Assembly (NCBI RefSeq): GCF_051020985.1
Contig: NW_027475142.1
Coordinates: 1,364,001-1,428,000 of the forward strand
Direction of reading: 5' to 3'
DNA from: Nomia melanderi
Lineage: Eukaryota; Arthropoda; Insecta; Hymenoptera; Halictidae
DNA length: 64,000 bases
Shown: positions 25,670-38,769 of the stretch, in pieces
How the letters are laid out: the number at the start of each line of letters is the position of its first letter
How positions within the stretch are numbered: position 1 is the first letter of the stretch
The notes under the pieces: generated by a model
Databases searched by the model: none
Seen by the model: the letters and a program-made list of their open reading frames with translations, nothing else
What the model was told of the DNA's origin: nothing
Program-made: the position numbers and the translations under genes

Positions 25670-25671
25670 TA
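25670..25671. other. TA target-site duplication, right
   Basis: The transposon ends CAGACTG at 25,669, and the satellite resumes as TATATTGGATTT. The TA here is the second copy of the target dinucleotide, which lies in the AT-rich tract of the monomer. Confidence 0.93.
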
Positions 25672-26648
25672 TATTGGATTTTTCCCTGACCCTGACAGTC
25701 CGGCCGCATGAGACGGAGATTTTCTCGGCCCCTGGTGGTCCGAATTCGATACCGCGGCACAGATTCATGCGCCAGGGCCTCCTACAGACAATGCACTTTG
25801 CTTTATTGCGCTATCAGTAATAGCACCCGAGGTATCACCAGATATATATTGGATTTTCCCCTGACACTGAGTGTCCGGCCCCATGAGACGGTGGTTGTCT
25901 CGGCCCCTGGAGGTCCGAGGTCGTTCCCGCTGCACAGATACATGCGCTAGGGCCTCCTACAGACAATGCACTTTGATTTATTGCGCTATCTGTAATAGCA
26001 CCCGAGATATCACCAGATATATATTGGATTTTCCCCTGACCCTGAGTGGCCGGCCCCATGAGACGGTAGTTTTCTCGGCCCCTGGTGGTCCGAGGTCGAT
26101 CCCGCTTAACAGATTCATGCGCCAGGGCCTCCTGCAGACAATGCACTTTGATTTATTGGGCTATCTTTAATAGCACCCGTGATATCACCAGATATATATT
26201 GGATTTTTCCTTGACTCTGACAGTCCGGCCCCATGTGTCGATGGTTTTCTCGGTCCCTCGTGGTCCGAGGTAGATCCCGCTGCACAGATTCATGCGCCTG
26301 GGCCCCGTGCAGATAATTCACTTTGATTTATTCCGCTATCTCTAATAACACCCGAGATATCACCAGATATATATTGGATTTTTCCCTGACCCTGAGTCTC
26401 TCACCCCATGAGACGGTGGTTTTCTCGGCCCCTGCTGGTCCGAGGTCGTTCCCGCTGCACAGATTCATGCGCCAGGGCCCCCTGCAGATAATTCACTTTG
26501 ATTTATTGCGCTATCTCTAATAGCACCCGAGAAATCACCAGATATATATAGGATTTTTCCCTGACCCTGACAGTCCGGCCCCATGAGACGGTGACTTTCT
26601 CGGCCCCTGGTGGTCCGAGGTCGATCCCGCTCCACAGATTCATGCGCC

Positions 26649-27184
26649 AGGGAGTCCTACAGACGATGCACTTTGATTTATTGCGCTATCTGTAATAGCA
26701 CCCGAGATATCACCATATATATATTGGATTCTCCCCTGACATTGAGTGCCCGGCCCCATGAGACGGTGATTTTCTCGGCCCCTGGTGGTCCGAGGTCGAT
26801 CACGCTGCACAGATTCAGTCGCCAGGGCCTCCTACAGACAGTGCACATTGATTTATTGCGCTATCTGTAATAGCACCTGAGATATCAGCAGATATCTATT
26901 GGATTTTTCCATGACCCTGAGTGTCCGACCCCATGAGACGGTGGTTTTCTCGGCCCCTGGTGGTCCGAGGTCGTGCCCGCTGCACAGATTCATGCGCCAG
27001 GGCCTCCTACAGGCAATGCACTTTGATTTATTGCGCTATCTGTAATAGCACCCAAGATATCACCATATATATATTGGATTTTTCCCTGACCCTGAGTGTC
27101 CGGCCCCATGAGACGGTGATTTTCTCGGCCCTTGGTGGTCCGAGGTCGATCCCGCTGCACAGATTCATGCGCCAGGGCCTCCTG
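26649..27184. repeat. Higher-order segment H4, copy right of the transposon
   Basis: Matches 22,230-22,765 marker for marker at an offset of 4,419 bp, which equals 18 monomers minus 1 bp plus the 1,270-bp insertion. The pair therefore brackets the transposon. Confidence 0.85.
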
Positions 27185-27744
27185 CAGACAATGAACTTTG
27201 ATTTATTTCGCTATCCCTAATAGCACCCGAGATATCACCAGATGTATATGGGATTTTTCCCCGACCCTGAGTGTCCGACCCCATGAGACGGTGGTTTTCT
27301 CGGCCCCTGGTGGTCCTAGGTCGATCCCGCTGCACAGATTCACGCTCCAGGGCCTCCTGCAGGCAATTCACTTTGGTTTATTGCGCGATCTGTAATAGCA
27401 CCCGAGATATCAAAAGATATATGCTGGATTTTTACATGACCTTGGGTGACGTATTCCGAATATCTGTAATTTTCTCCACCCCTGGTGGTCCGAGGCAGTT
27501 CCTGCTGCACAGATTCATTCGCCAATGCCTCCTACAGACAATGCACATTGATTTATTGCGCTATCTGTAATAGCACCCGAGATATCAGCAGATATCTATT
27601 GGATTTTTCCATGACCCTGAGTGTCCGATCCCATGAGACGGTGGTTTTCTCGGCCCCCGGTGGTCCGAGGTCGTGCCCGCTGCACAGATTCATGCGCCAG
27701 GGCCTCCTACAGGCAATGCACTTTGATTTATTGCGCTATCTGTA

Positions 27745-28294
27745 ATAGCACCCAAGATATCACCAGATATATATTGGATTTTCCCCTGACCCTGAGTCTC
27801 TCACCCCATGAGGCGGTGGTTTTCTCGGCCCCTGCTGGTCCGAGGTCGTTCCCGCTGCACAGATTCATGCGCCAGGGCCCCCTGCAGATAATTCACTTTG
27901 ATTTATTGCGCTATCTCTAATAGCACCCGAGATATCACCAGATATATATTGGATTTTTCCTTGACCCTGACAGTCCGGCCCCATGTGTCGATGGTTTTCT
28001 CGGTCCCTCGTGGTCCGAGGTAGATCCCGCTGCACAGATTCATGCGCCTGGGCCCCATGCAGATAATTCACTTTGATTTATTCCGCTATCTCTAATAACA
28101 CCCGAGATATCACCAGATATATATTGGATTTTTCCCTGACCCTGAGTCTCTCACCCCATGAGACGGTGGTTTTCTCCGCCCCTGCTGGTCCGAGGTCGTT
28201 CCCGCTGCACAGATTCATGCGCCAGGGCCCCCTGCAGATAATTCACTTTGATTTATTGCGCTATCTCTAATAGCACCCGAGATATCACCAGATA
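27745..28294. repeat. Higher-order segment H5, short copy
   Basis: Three monomers in which the usual GAGTGTCCGGCCCC is replaced by GAGTCTCTCACCCC, then GACAGTCCGGCCCC with ATGTGTCGATGG, then GAGTCTCTCACCCC again. The same triplet lies at 38,770-39,294 and 53,471-53,995, and the second and third also at 26,170-26,519. Confidence 0.82.
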
Positions 28295-30719
28295 TATATA
28301 GGATTTTTCCCTGACCCTGACAGTCCGGCCCCATGAGACGGTGACTTTCTCGGCCCCTGGTGGTCCGAGGTCGATCCCGCTGCACAAATTCATTCGCCAG
28401 GACCTCCTGCAGATAATTCGCTTTGATTTATTCCGCTATCTCTAATAGCACCCGAGATATCACCAGATATATATTGGATTTTTCCATGACCCTGAGTGTC
28501 CGGCCCCATGAGACGGTGGTTTTCTCGGCCCCTGCTGGTCCGAGGTCGTTCCCGCTGCACAGATTCATGCGCCAGGGCCTCCTACAGACAATGCACTTTG
28601 ATTTATTGCGCTATCTGTAATAGCACCCGAAATATCACCATATATATATTGGATTTTCCCCTGACAATGAGTGTCTGGCCCCATGAGACGGTAGTTTTCT
28701 CGGCCCCTGGTGGTCCCAGGTCGTTCCCACTGCACAGATTCATGCGCTAGGGCCTCATGCAGACAATGCACTTTGATTTATTGCGCTATCTCAAATAGCA
28801 CCCGAGATATCACCAGATATATATTGGATTTTTCCATGACCCTGAGTGTCCGGCCCCATGAGACGGTGATTTTCTCGTCCCCTGGTGGTCCGACGCCGTT
28901 CCCGCTGCCCAGATTCATGCGCCAGGGCCTCCTACAGACAATGCGCTTTGGTTTATTGCGCTATCTGTAACAGCACCCGAGATATCAACAGATATATGCT
29001 GGATTTTTACATGACCTTGGGTGACGGATTCCGAATATCTTTAATTTTCTCGGCCACTGGTGGTCCGAGGTCGTTCCTGCGGCACAGATTCATTCGCCAG
29101 TGCCTCCTACAGACAATGCACTTTGATTTATTGCGCTATCTGTAATAGCACCCGAGATATCACCAGATATATATTGGATTTTCCCCTGACCCTGAGTGTC
29201 CGGCCCCATGAGACGGTGGTTTTCTCGGTCCCTGGTGGTCGGAGGTCGTTCCTGCTGGCCAGATTCATTCGCCTGGGCCTCCTACAGACAATGCACTTTG
29301 ATTTATTGCGCTATCTGTAATAGCACCCGAGATATCACCAGATATATATTGGATTTTCCCCTGACCCTGAGTGTCCGGACCCATGAGACGGTGGTTTTCT
29401 CGGCCCCTGGTGGTCCGAGGTCGATCCCGCTGCACAAATTCATTCGCCAGGACCTCCTGCAGATAATTCGCTTTGATTTATTCCGCTATCTCTAATAGCA
29501 CCCGAGATATCACCAGATATATATTGGATTTTTCCATGACCCTGAGTGTCCGGCCCCATGAGACGGTGGTTTTCTCGGCCCCTGCTGGTCCGAGGTCGTT
29601 CCCGCTGCGCAGATTCATGCGCCAGGGCCACCTACAGACAATGCACTTTGGTTTATTGCGCTATCTCTAATAGCACCCGAGATATCCCCAGATATTTGCT
29701 GGATTTTTACATGACCTTGGGTGACGGATTCCGAATATCTGTAATTTTCTCGGCCACTGGTGGTCCGAGGTTGTTCCTGCGACACAGATTCATTCGCAAG
29801 GGCCTCCTACAGACAATGCACTTTCGTTTATTGCGCTATCTGTAATAGCACCCGAGATATCACCAGATATATATTGGATTTTTCCCTGACCCTGAGTGTC
29901 CGGCGCCATGAGACGGTGGTTTTCTTGGCCCCTGGTGGTCCGAGGTCGTTCCCGCTGCACAGATGCATGCGCCAGGGCCTCCTGCAGATAATTCACTTTG
30001 GTTTATTGCGCTATCTCTAATAGCACCCGAGATATCACCAGATATATATTGGATTTTCCCCTGACCCTGAGTGTCCGGCCCCGTGAGTCGGTGGTTTTCT
30101 CGGACCCTGGTGGTCGGAGGTCCTTCCCGCTGCCCGTATTCAAGCGCCAGGGCCTCCTACAGACAATGCACTTTGATTTATTGCGCTATCTCAAATAGCA
30201 CCCGAGATATGACCAGATATTTGCTGGATTTTTACATGACCTTGGGTGACGGATTCCGAATATCTGTAATTTTCTCGGCCACTGGTGGTCCGAGGTCGTT
30301 CCTGCGGTACAGATTCATTCGCAAGGGCTTCCTACAGACAATGCACTTTGGTTTATTGCGCTATCTGTAATAGCACCCGAGATATCACCAGATATATATT
30401 GGATTTTCCCCTGACCCTGAGTGTCCGGCCCCATGAGACTGTGGTTTTCTCGGCCCCTGGTGGTCCGAGGTCGTTCCCGCTGCACAGATTCATTCGCCTG
30501 GGCCTCCTACAGACAATGCACTTTGATTTATTGCGCTATCTGTAATAGCACCCGAGATATCACCAGATATATATTGGATTTTTCCCTGACCCTGAGTGTC
30601 CGGCTCCATGAGACGGTGGTTTTCTCGGCCACTGGTGGTCCGAGGTCGTTCCCGCTGCACAGATTCATGCGCCAGGGCCTCCTGCAGATAATTCACTTTG
30701 GTTTATTGCGCTATCTCTA

Positions 30720-31069
30720 ATAGCACCCGAGATATCACCAGGTATATATTGGATTCTTCCCTGACCCTGAGTGTCCGGCCCCATGAGACGGTGGTTTTCT
30801 CGGCTCCTGGTGGTCCGAGGTCGTTCCCGCTGCACAGATTCATGCGCCGGGGCCTAATACAGACAATGCACTTTGATTTATTGCGCTATCTGTAATAGCA
30901 CCCGAGATATCACCAGATATATACTGGATTTTTCCCTGGCCCTGAGTGTCCGGCCCCATGAGACGGTGGTTTTCTCGGCCCCTGGTGGTTCGAGGTCGTT
31001 CCCGCTGCACAGATTCATGCGCCAGGGCCTCCTGCAGATAATTCACTTTGGTTTATTGCGCCATCTCTA
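30720..31069. repeat. Dimer P-Q, single copy
   Basis: P has CCAGGTATATATTGGATTCT and a GCCGGGGCCTAATACAGAC end. Q has TATACTGGATTTTTCCCTGG and TGGTGGTTCGAGG. The same ordered pair recurs in tandem at 32,470-33,169. Confidence 0.8.
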
Positions 31070-31594
31070 CTAGCACCCGAGATATCACCCGATATATATT
31101 GGATATTTCCCTGACCCTGAGTGTCCGGCCCCATGTGTCGGTGGTTTTCTCGGCCCCTGGTGGTCCCAGGTCGTTCCCGCTGCACAGATTCATGCGCCAG
31201 GGCCTCCTACAGACAATGCACTTTGATTTATTGTTCTATGTGTAATATAACCCGAGATATCACCAGAAATATATTGGATTTTTCCCTGACCCTGAGTGTC
31301 CGGCCCCATGAGACGGTTGTTGTCTCGGCCCCTGGTGGTCCGAGGTCGATCCCGCTGCACAGATTCATGCGCCAGGGCCTCCTACAGACAATGCACTTTG
31401 ATTTATTGCGCTATCTGTAATAGCACCCGAGATATCACCAGATATATATTGGATTTTTCACTGACCCTGAGTGTCCGGCCCCATGAGACGGTTGTTGTCT
31501 CAGCCCCTGGTGGTCCGAGGTCGATCCCGCTGCACAGATTCATGCGCCAGGGCCTCCTACAGACAATTCACTTTGATTTATTGCGCTATCTCTA
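31070..31594. repeat. Right-arm copy of the left-arm segment 4,081-4,605
   Basis: Three monomers in the order CGATATATATTGGATATTTC / ATTGTTCTATGTGTAATATA / ACGGTTGTTGTCTCGG are close to 4,081-4,605 across the transposon. The third monomer differs slightly (GGTTGTTGTCTCAG here). Confidence 0.75.
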
Positions 31595-32469
31595 ATAGCA
31601 CCCGAGATATCACCAGATATATGTTGGATTTTCCCCTGACCCTGAGTGTCCGGCGCCATGAGACGGTGGCTTTCTTGGCCCCTGGTGGTCCGAGGTCGTT
31701 CCCGCTGCACAGATGCATGCGCCAGGGCCTCCTACAGACAATGCACTTTGGTTTATTGCGCTATCTGTAATAGCACCCGAGATATCACCAGATATATATG
31801 GGATTTTCCCCTGACCCTGAGTGTGCGGACCCATGAGACGGTGGTTTTCTCGGCCCCTGGTGGTCTGAGGTCGTTCCCGCTGCACAGATTCATTCGCCTG
31901 GGCCTCCTACAGACAATGCACTTTGGTTTATTGCGCTATCTGTAATAGCACCCGAGATATCACCAGATATTTGCAGGATTTTTACATGACCTTGGGTGAC
32001 GGATTCCGAATATCTGTAATTTTCTCGGCCACTGGTGGTCCGAGGTCGTTCCTGCGGCACAGATTCATTCGCAAGGGCCTCCTACAGACAATGCACTTTG
32101 ATTTAATGCGCTATCTGTAATAGAACCCGAGATATCACCAGATATATATTGGATTTTTCCCTGACCCTGAGTGCCCGGCCCCATGCGTCGGTGGTTTTCT
32201 CGGCCCCTGGTTGTCAGAGATCGATCTCGCTGCACAGATTCATGCGCTAGGGCCTCCTGCAGACAATGCACTTTGATTTATTGCACTATCTGTAATAGCA
32301 CCCGAGATATCACCAGATATATATTGGATTTTTCCCTGACCCTGAGTGTCCGGCCCCATGAGACGGTGGTTTTCTCGGCCCCTGGTGGTCCGAGGTCGTT
32401 CCCGCTGCACAGATTCATGCGCCAGGGCCTCCTGCAGATAATTCACTTTGGTTTATTGCGCTATCTCTA

Positions 32470-33169
32470 ATAGCCTCCGAGATATCACCAGGTATATATT
32501 GGATTCTTCCCTGACCCTGAGTGTCCGGCCCCATGAGACGGTGGTTTTCTCGGCCCCTGGTGGTCCGAGGTCGTTCCCGCTGCACAGATTCATGCGCCGG
32601 GGCCTAATACAGACAATGCACTTTGATTTATTGCGCTATCTGTAATAGCACCCGAGATATCACCAGATATATACTGGATTTTTCCCTGGCCCTGAGTGTC
32701 CGGCCCCATGAGACGGTGGTTTTCTCGGCCCCTGGTGGTTCGAGGTCGTTCCCGCTGCACAGATTCATGCGCCAGGGCCTCCTGCAGATAATTCACTTTG
32801 GTTTATTGCGCTATCTCTAATAGCACCCGAGATATCACCAGGTATATATTGGATTCTTCCCTGACCCTGAGTGTCCGGCCCCATGAGACGGTGGTTTTCT
32901 CGGCTCCTGGTGGTCCGAGGTCGTTCCCGCTGCACAGATTCATGCGCCGGGGCCTAATACAGACAATGCACTTTGATTTATTGCGCTATCTGTAATAGCA
33001 CCCGAGATATCACCAGATATATACTGGATTTTTCCCTGGCCCTGAGTGTCCGGCCCCATGAGACGGTGGTTTTCTCGGCCCCTGGTGGTTCGAGGTCGTT
33101 CCCGCTGCACAGATTCATGCGCCAGGGCCTCCTGCAGATAATTCACTTTGGTTTATTGCGCCATCTCTA
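32470..33169. repeat. Tandem dimer P-Q-P-Q (350-bp HOR)
   Basis: Two consecutive copies of the 350-bp pair seen once at 30,720-31,069. Differences are single bases, for example CCTCCGAG at 32,473 and GGCTCCTGG against GGCCCCTGG. Confidence 0.85.
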
Positions 33170-33869
33170 CTAGCACCCGAGATATCACCCGATATATATT
33201 GGATATTTCCCTGACCCTGAGTGTCCGGCCCCATGAGACGGTTGTTGTCTCGGCCCCTGGTGGTCCGAGGTCGATCCCGCTGCACAGATTCATGCGCCAG
33301 GGCCTCCTACAGACAATGCACTTTGATTTATTGCGCTATCTGTAATAGCACCCGAGATATCACCAGATATATGTTGGATTTTCCCCTGACCCTGAGTGTC
33401 AGGCGCCATGAGACGGTGGTTTTCTTGGCCCCTGGTGGTCCGAGGTCGTTCCCGCTGCACAGATGCATGCGCCAGGGCCTCCTACAGATAATTCACTTTG
33501 GTTGATTGTGCTATCTCTAATAGCACCCGAGATATCACCAGATATATATTCGATTTTCCCCTGACCCTGAGTGTCCGACCCCGTGAGTCGGTGGTTTTCT
33601 CGGCCCCTGGTGGTCCTAGGTCGTTCCCGCTGCCCAGATTCATGCGCCAGGGCCTCCTACAGACAATGCACTTTGGTTTATTGCGCTATCTCTAATAGCA
33701 CCCGAGATTTCACCAGATATATATTGGATTTTTCCCTGACCCTGAGTGTCCGGCGCCATGAGACGGTGGCTTTCTTGGCCCCTGGTGGTCCGAGGTCGTT
33801 CCCGCTGCACAGATGCATGCGCCAGGGCCTCCTACAGACAATGCACTTTGGTTTATTGCGCTATCTGTA

Positions 33870-34744
33870 ATAGCACCCGAGATATCACCAGATATATATT
33901 GGATTTTTCCCCGACCCTGAGTGTCCGGCCCCATGAGACGGTGGTTTTCTCGGCCCCTGGTGGTCCGAGGTCGTTCCCGCTGCCCAGATTCATTCGCCTG
34001 GGCCTCCTACAGACAATGCACTTTGATTTATTGCGCTATCTGTAATAGCACCCGAGATATCACCAGATATATATGGGATTTTCCCCTGACCCTGAGTGTG
34101 CGGACCAATGAGACGGTGGTTTTCTCGGCCCCTGGTGGTCTGAGGTCGTTCCCGCTGCACAGATTCATTCGCCTGGGCCTCCTACAGACAATGCACTTTG
34201 GTTTATTGCGCTATCTGTAATAGCACCCGAGATATCACCAGATATATATTGGATTTTTCCCCGACCCTGAGTGTCCGGCCCCATGAGACGGTGGTTTTCT
34301 CGGCCCCTGGTGGTCCGAGGTCGTTCCCGCTGCCCAGATTCATTCGCCTGGGCCTCCTACAGACAATGCACTTTGATTTATTGCGCTATCTGTAATAGCA
34401 CCCGAGATATCACCAGATATATATGGGATTTTCCCCTGACCCTGAGTGTGCGGACCAATGAGACGGTGGTTTTCTCGGCCCCTGGTGGTCTGAGGTCGTT
34501 CCCGCTGCACAGATTCATTCGCCTGGGCCTCCTACAGACAATGCACTTTGGTTTATTGCGCTATCTGTAATAGCACCCGAGATATCACCAGATATATATT
34601 GGATTTTTCCCCGACCCTGAGTGTCCGGCCCCATGAGACGGTGGTTTTCTCGGCCCCTGGTGGTCCGAGGTCGTTCCCGCTGCCCAGATTCATTCGCCTG
34701 GGCCTCCTACAGACAATGCACTTTGATTTATTGCGCTATCTGTA
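33870..34744. repeat. Tandem dimer X-Y-X-Y-X (350-bp HOR)
   Basis: Monomer X has TTTTTCCCCGACCC and TGCCCAGATTCATTCGCCTG. Monomer Y has TATATGGGATTTTCCCC, GTGTGCGGACCAATGAGACG and GGTCTGAGGTCG. They alternate exactly, with X starting at 33,870, 34,220 and 34,570, and the copies look identical by eye. A related Y-X pair is at 1,108-1,457. Confidence 0.9.
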
Positions 34745-35619
34745 ATAGCACCCGAGATATCACCAGATATATATTGGATTTTTCCCCGACCCTGGGTGTC
34801 CGGCCCCATGAGACGGTGGTTTTCTCGGACCCTGGTGATCCGAGGTCGTTCCCGCTGCACAGATTCATTCGCAAGGGCCTCCTGCAGACAATGCACTTTG
34901 ATTTATTGCGCTATCTGTAATAGCACCCGAGATATCACCAGATATATATTTGATTTTTCCCTGACCCTGAGTGTCCGGCCCCATGAGATGGTGGTTTTCT
35001 CGTCCCCTGGTGGTCCGAGGTCGTTCCCGCTGCACAGATGCATGCACCAGGGCCTCCTGCAAATAATTCACTTTGGTTTATTGCGCTATCTCTAATAGCA
35101 CCCGTGATTTCACCAGATATATATTTGATTTTTCCCTGACCCTGAGTGTCCGGCCCCATGAGACGGTGGTTTTCTCGGCCCCTGGTGGTCCGAGGTCGTT
35201 CCCGGTGAACAGATGCATGCGGCAGGGCCTCCTGCAGATAACTAACTTTGGTTTATTGCGCCATCTCTAATAGCACCCGAGATATCACCAGATATATATT
35301 GGATTTTTCCCTGACCCTGAGTGTCCGGCCCCATGAGACGGTGGTCTTCTCGGCCCCCGGTGGCCCGAGGTCGTTCCCGCTGCACAGATTCATTCGCCAG
35401 GGCCTCCTGCAGATAATTCACTTTGGTTTATTGCGCTATCTCTAATAGCACCCGAGATATCACCAGATATATATTGGATTTTCCCCTGACCCTGAGTGTC
35501 CGGCCCCATGAGACTGTGGTTATCTCGGCCCCTGGTGGTCCAACGTCGTTCCTGCTGGCCAGATTCATGCGCCTGGGCCTCCTACAGACAATGCACTTTG
35601 ATTTATTGCGCTATCTCAA
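34745..35619. repeat. Higher-order segment H1, right-arm copy
   Basis: The same order of five monomer types as 4,606-5,480, but on the other side of the transposon. The first monomer has CTCGGACC with GATCCGAG in place of the perfect GATC hairpin, and the third has ATGAGACGG where the left-arm copies have ATGTGTCGG. This copy is more diverged from the left-arm copies than they are from each other. Confidence 0.75.
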
Positions 35620-38600
35620 ATAGCACCCGAGATATCACCAGATATATATTGGATTTTTCCCTGACCCTGAGTGTCCGGATCCATGAGACGGTGGTTTTCT
35701 CGGACCCTGGTGGTCCGAGGTCGTTCCCGCTGCACAGATTCATTCGCCTGGGCCTCCTACAGACAATGCACTTTGATTTATTGCGCTATCAGTAATAGCA
35801 CCCGAGATATCACCAGATATATATTGGATTTTTCCCTGACCCTGAGTGTGCGGCTCCATGAGACGGTGATTTTCTCGGTCCCTGGTGGTCCGAGGTCGTT
35901 CCCGCTGCCCAGATTCATGCGCCAGGGCCTCCTACAGACAATGCACTTTAGGTTATTGCGCTATCTGTAATAGCACCCCAGATATCACCAGATATATGCT
36001 GGATTTTTACATGACCTTGGGTGACGGATTCCGAATATCTGTAATTTTCTCGGCCACTGGTGGTCCGAGGTCGTTCCTGCGGCACAGATTCATTCGCAAG
36101 GGCCTCCTACAGACAATGCACTTTGATTTAATGCGCTATCTGTAATAGAACCCGAGATATCACCAGATATATATTGGATTTTTCCCTGACCCTGAGTGCC
36201 CGGCCCCATGCGTCGGTGGTTTTCTGGGCCCCTGGTGGTCAGAGATCGATCCCGCTGCACAGATTCATGCGCTAGGGCCTCCTGCAGACAATGCACTTTG
36301 ATTTATTGCGCTATCTGTAATAGCACCCGAGATATCACCAGATATATATTGGATTTTTCCCTGACCCTGAGTGTCCGGCCCCATGAGACGATGGTTTTCT
36401 CGGCCCCTGGTGGTCCGAGGTCGTTGCCGCTGCTCAGATTCATGCGCCAGGGCCTCCTGCAGATAATTCACTTTGGTTTATTGCGCTATCTCTAATAGCA
36501 CCCGAGATATCACCAGGTATATATTGGATTCTTCCCTGACCCTGAGTGTCCGGCCCCATGAGACGGTGGTTTTCTCGGCCCCTGGTGGTCCGAGGTTGTT
36601 TCCGCTGCACAGATTCATGCGCCGGGGCCTAATACAGACAATGCACTTTGATTTCTTGGGCTATCTGTAATAGCACCCGAGATATCACCAGATATATATT
36701 GGATTTTTCCTTGAGCCTGAGTGTCCGGCCCCATGAGACGGTGGTTTTCTCGGCCCCTGGTGGTCCGACGTCGTTCCCGCTGCACAGAATCATGCGCCAG
36801 GGCCTCCTACAGACAATGCACTTTGATTTATTGCGCTATCTGTAATAGCACCCGAGATATCACCAGATATATATTGGATTTTCCCCTGACCCTGAGTGTC
36901 CGGCCCCATGTGTCGGTGGTTTTCTCGGCCCCTGGTGGTCCGAGGTCGATCCCGCTGCACAGATTCATGCGCCAGGGCCTCCTACAGACAATTCACTTTG
37001 ATTTATTGCGCTATCTGTAATAGCACCCGAGATGTCACCAGATATATACTGGATTTTTCCCTGACCCTGAGTGTGCGGCTCCATGAGACGGTGATTTTCT
37101 CGGTCCCTGTTGGTCCGAGGTCGTTCCCGCTGCCCAGATTCATGCGCCAGGGCCTCCTACAGACAATGCACTTTAGGTTATTGCGCTATCTGTAATAGCA
37201 CCCCAGATATCACCAGATATATGCTGGATTTTTACATGACCTTGGGTGACGGATTCCGAATATCTGTAATTTTCTCGGCCCCTGGTGGTCCGAGGTCGTT
37301 CCCGCTGCACAGATTCATTCGCCTGGGCCTCCTACAGACAATGCACTTTGGTTTATTGCGCTATCTGTAATAGCACCCGAGATATCACCAGATATATATT
37401 GGATTTTTCCCTGACCCTGAGTGTCCGGCTCCATGAGACGGTGATTTTCTCGTCCCCTGGTGGTCCGACGTCGTTCCCGCTGCCCAGATTCATGCGCCAG
37501 GGCCTCCTACAGACAATGCACTTTGGTTTATTGCGCTATCTGTAATAGCACCCGAGATATCGCCAGATATTTGCTGGATTTTTACATGACCTTGGGTGAC
37601 GGATTCCGAATATCTGTAATTTTCTCGGCCACTGGTGGTCCGAGGTCGTTCCTGCGGCACAGATTCATTCGCAACGGCCTCCTGCAGACAATGCACTTTG
37701 ATTTATTGCGCTATCTGTAATAGCACCCGAGATATCACCAGATATATATTGGATTTTTCCCTGACCCTGAGTGTCCGGCCCCATGAGACGGTGGTTTTCT
37801 CGGCCCCTGGTGGTCCGAGGTCGTTCCCGCTGCACAGATTCATGCGCCAGGGCCTCCTGCAGATAATTCACTTTGGTTTATTGCGCTATCTCTAATAGCA
37901 CCCGAGATATCACCAGGTATATATTGGATTCTTCCCTGACCCTGAGTGTCCGGCCCCATGAGACGGTGGTTTTCTCGGCCCCTGGTGGTCCGAGGTCGTT
38001 CCCGCTGCACAGATTCAAGCGCCGGGGCCTAATACAGACAATGCACTTTGATTTATTGCGCTATCTGTAATAGCACCCGAGATATCACCAGATATATACT
38101 GGATTTTTCCCTGGCCCTGAGTGTCCGGCCCCATGAGACGGTGGTTTTCTCGGCCCCTGGTGGTTCGAGGTCGATCCCGCTGCACAGATTCATGGGCCAG
38201 GGCCTCCTGCAGACAATGCACTTTGATTTATTGCGCTATCTCTAATAGCACCCGAGATATCACCATATATATATTGGATTTTCCCCTGACAATGAGTGTC
38301 CGGCCCCATGAGACGGTAGTTTTCTCGGCCCCTGGTGGTCCCAGGTCGTTCCCACTGCACAGATTCATGCGCTAGGGCCTCCTGCAGACAATGCACTTTG
38401 ATTTATTGCGCTATCTGTAATAGCACCCGAGATATCAGCAGATATCTATTGGATTTTTCCATGACCCTGAGTGTCCGACCCCATGAGACGGTGGTTTTCT
38501 CGGCCCCTGGTGGTCCGAGGTCGTGCCCGCTGCACAGATTCATGCGCCAGGGCCTCCTACAGGCAATGCACTTTGATTTATTGCGCTATCCCTAATAGCA

Positions 38601-38769
38601 CCCGAGATATCACCAGATGTATATGGGATTTTTCCCCGACCCTGAGTTTCCGCCCCCATGAGACGGTGGTTTTCTCGTCCCCTGGTGGACCTAGGTCGAT
38701 CCCGCTGTACAGATTCACGCTCCAGGGCCTCCTACAGACAATGCACTTTGATTTATTGCGCTATCAGTA

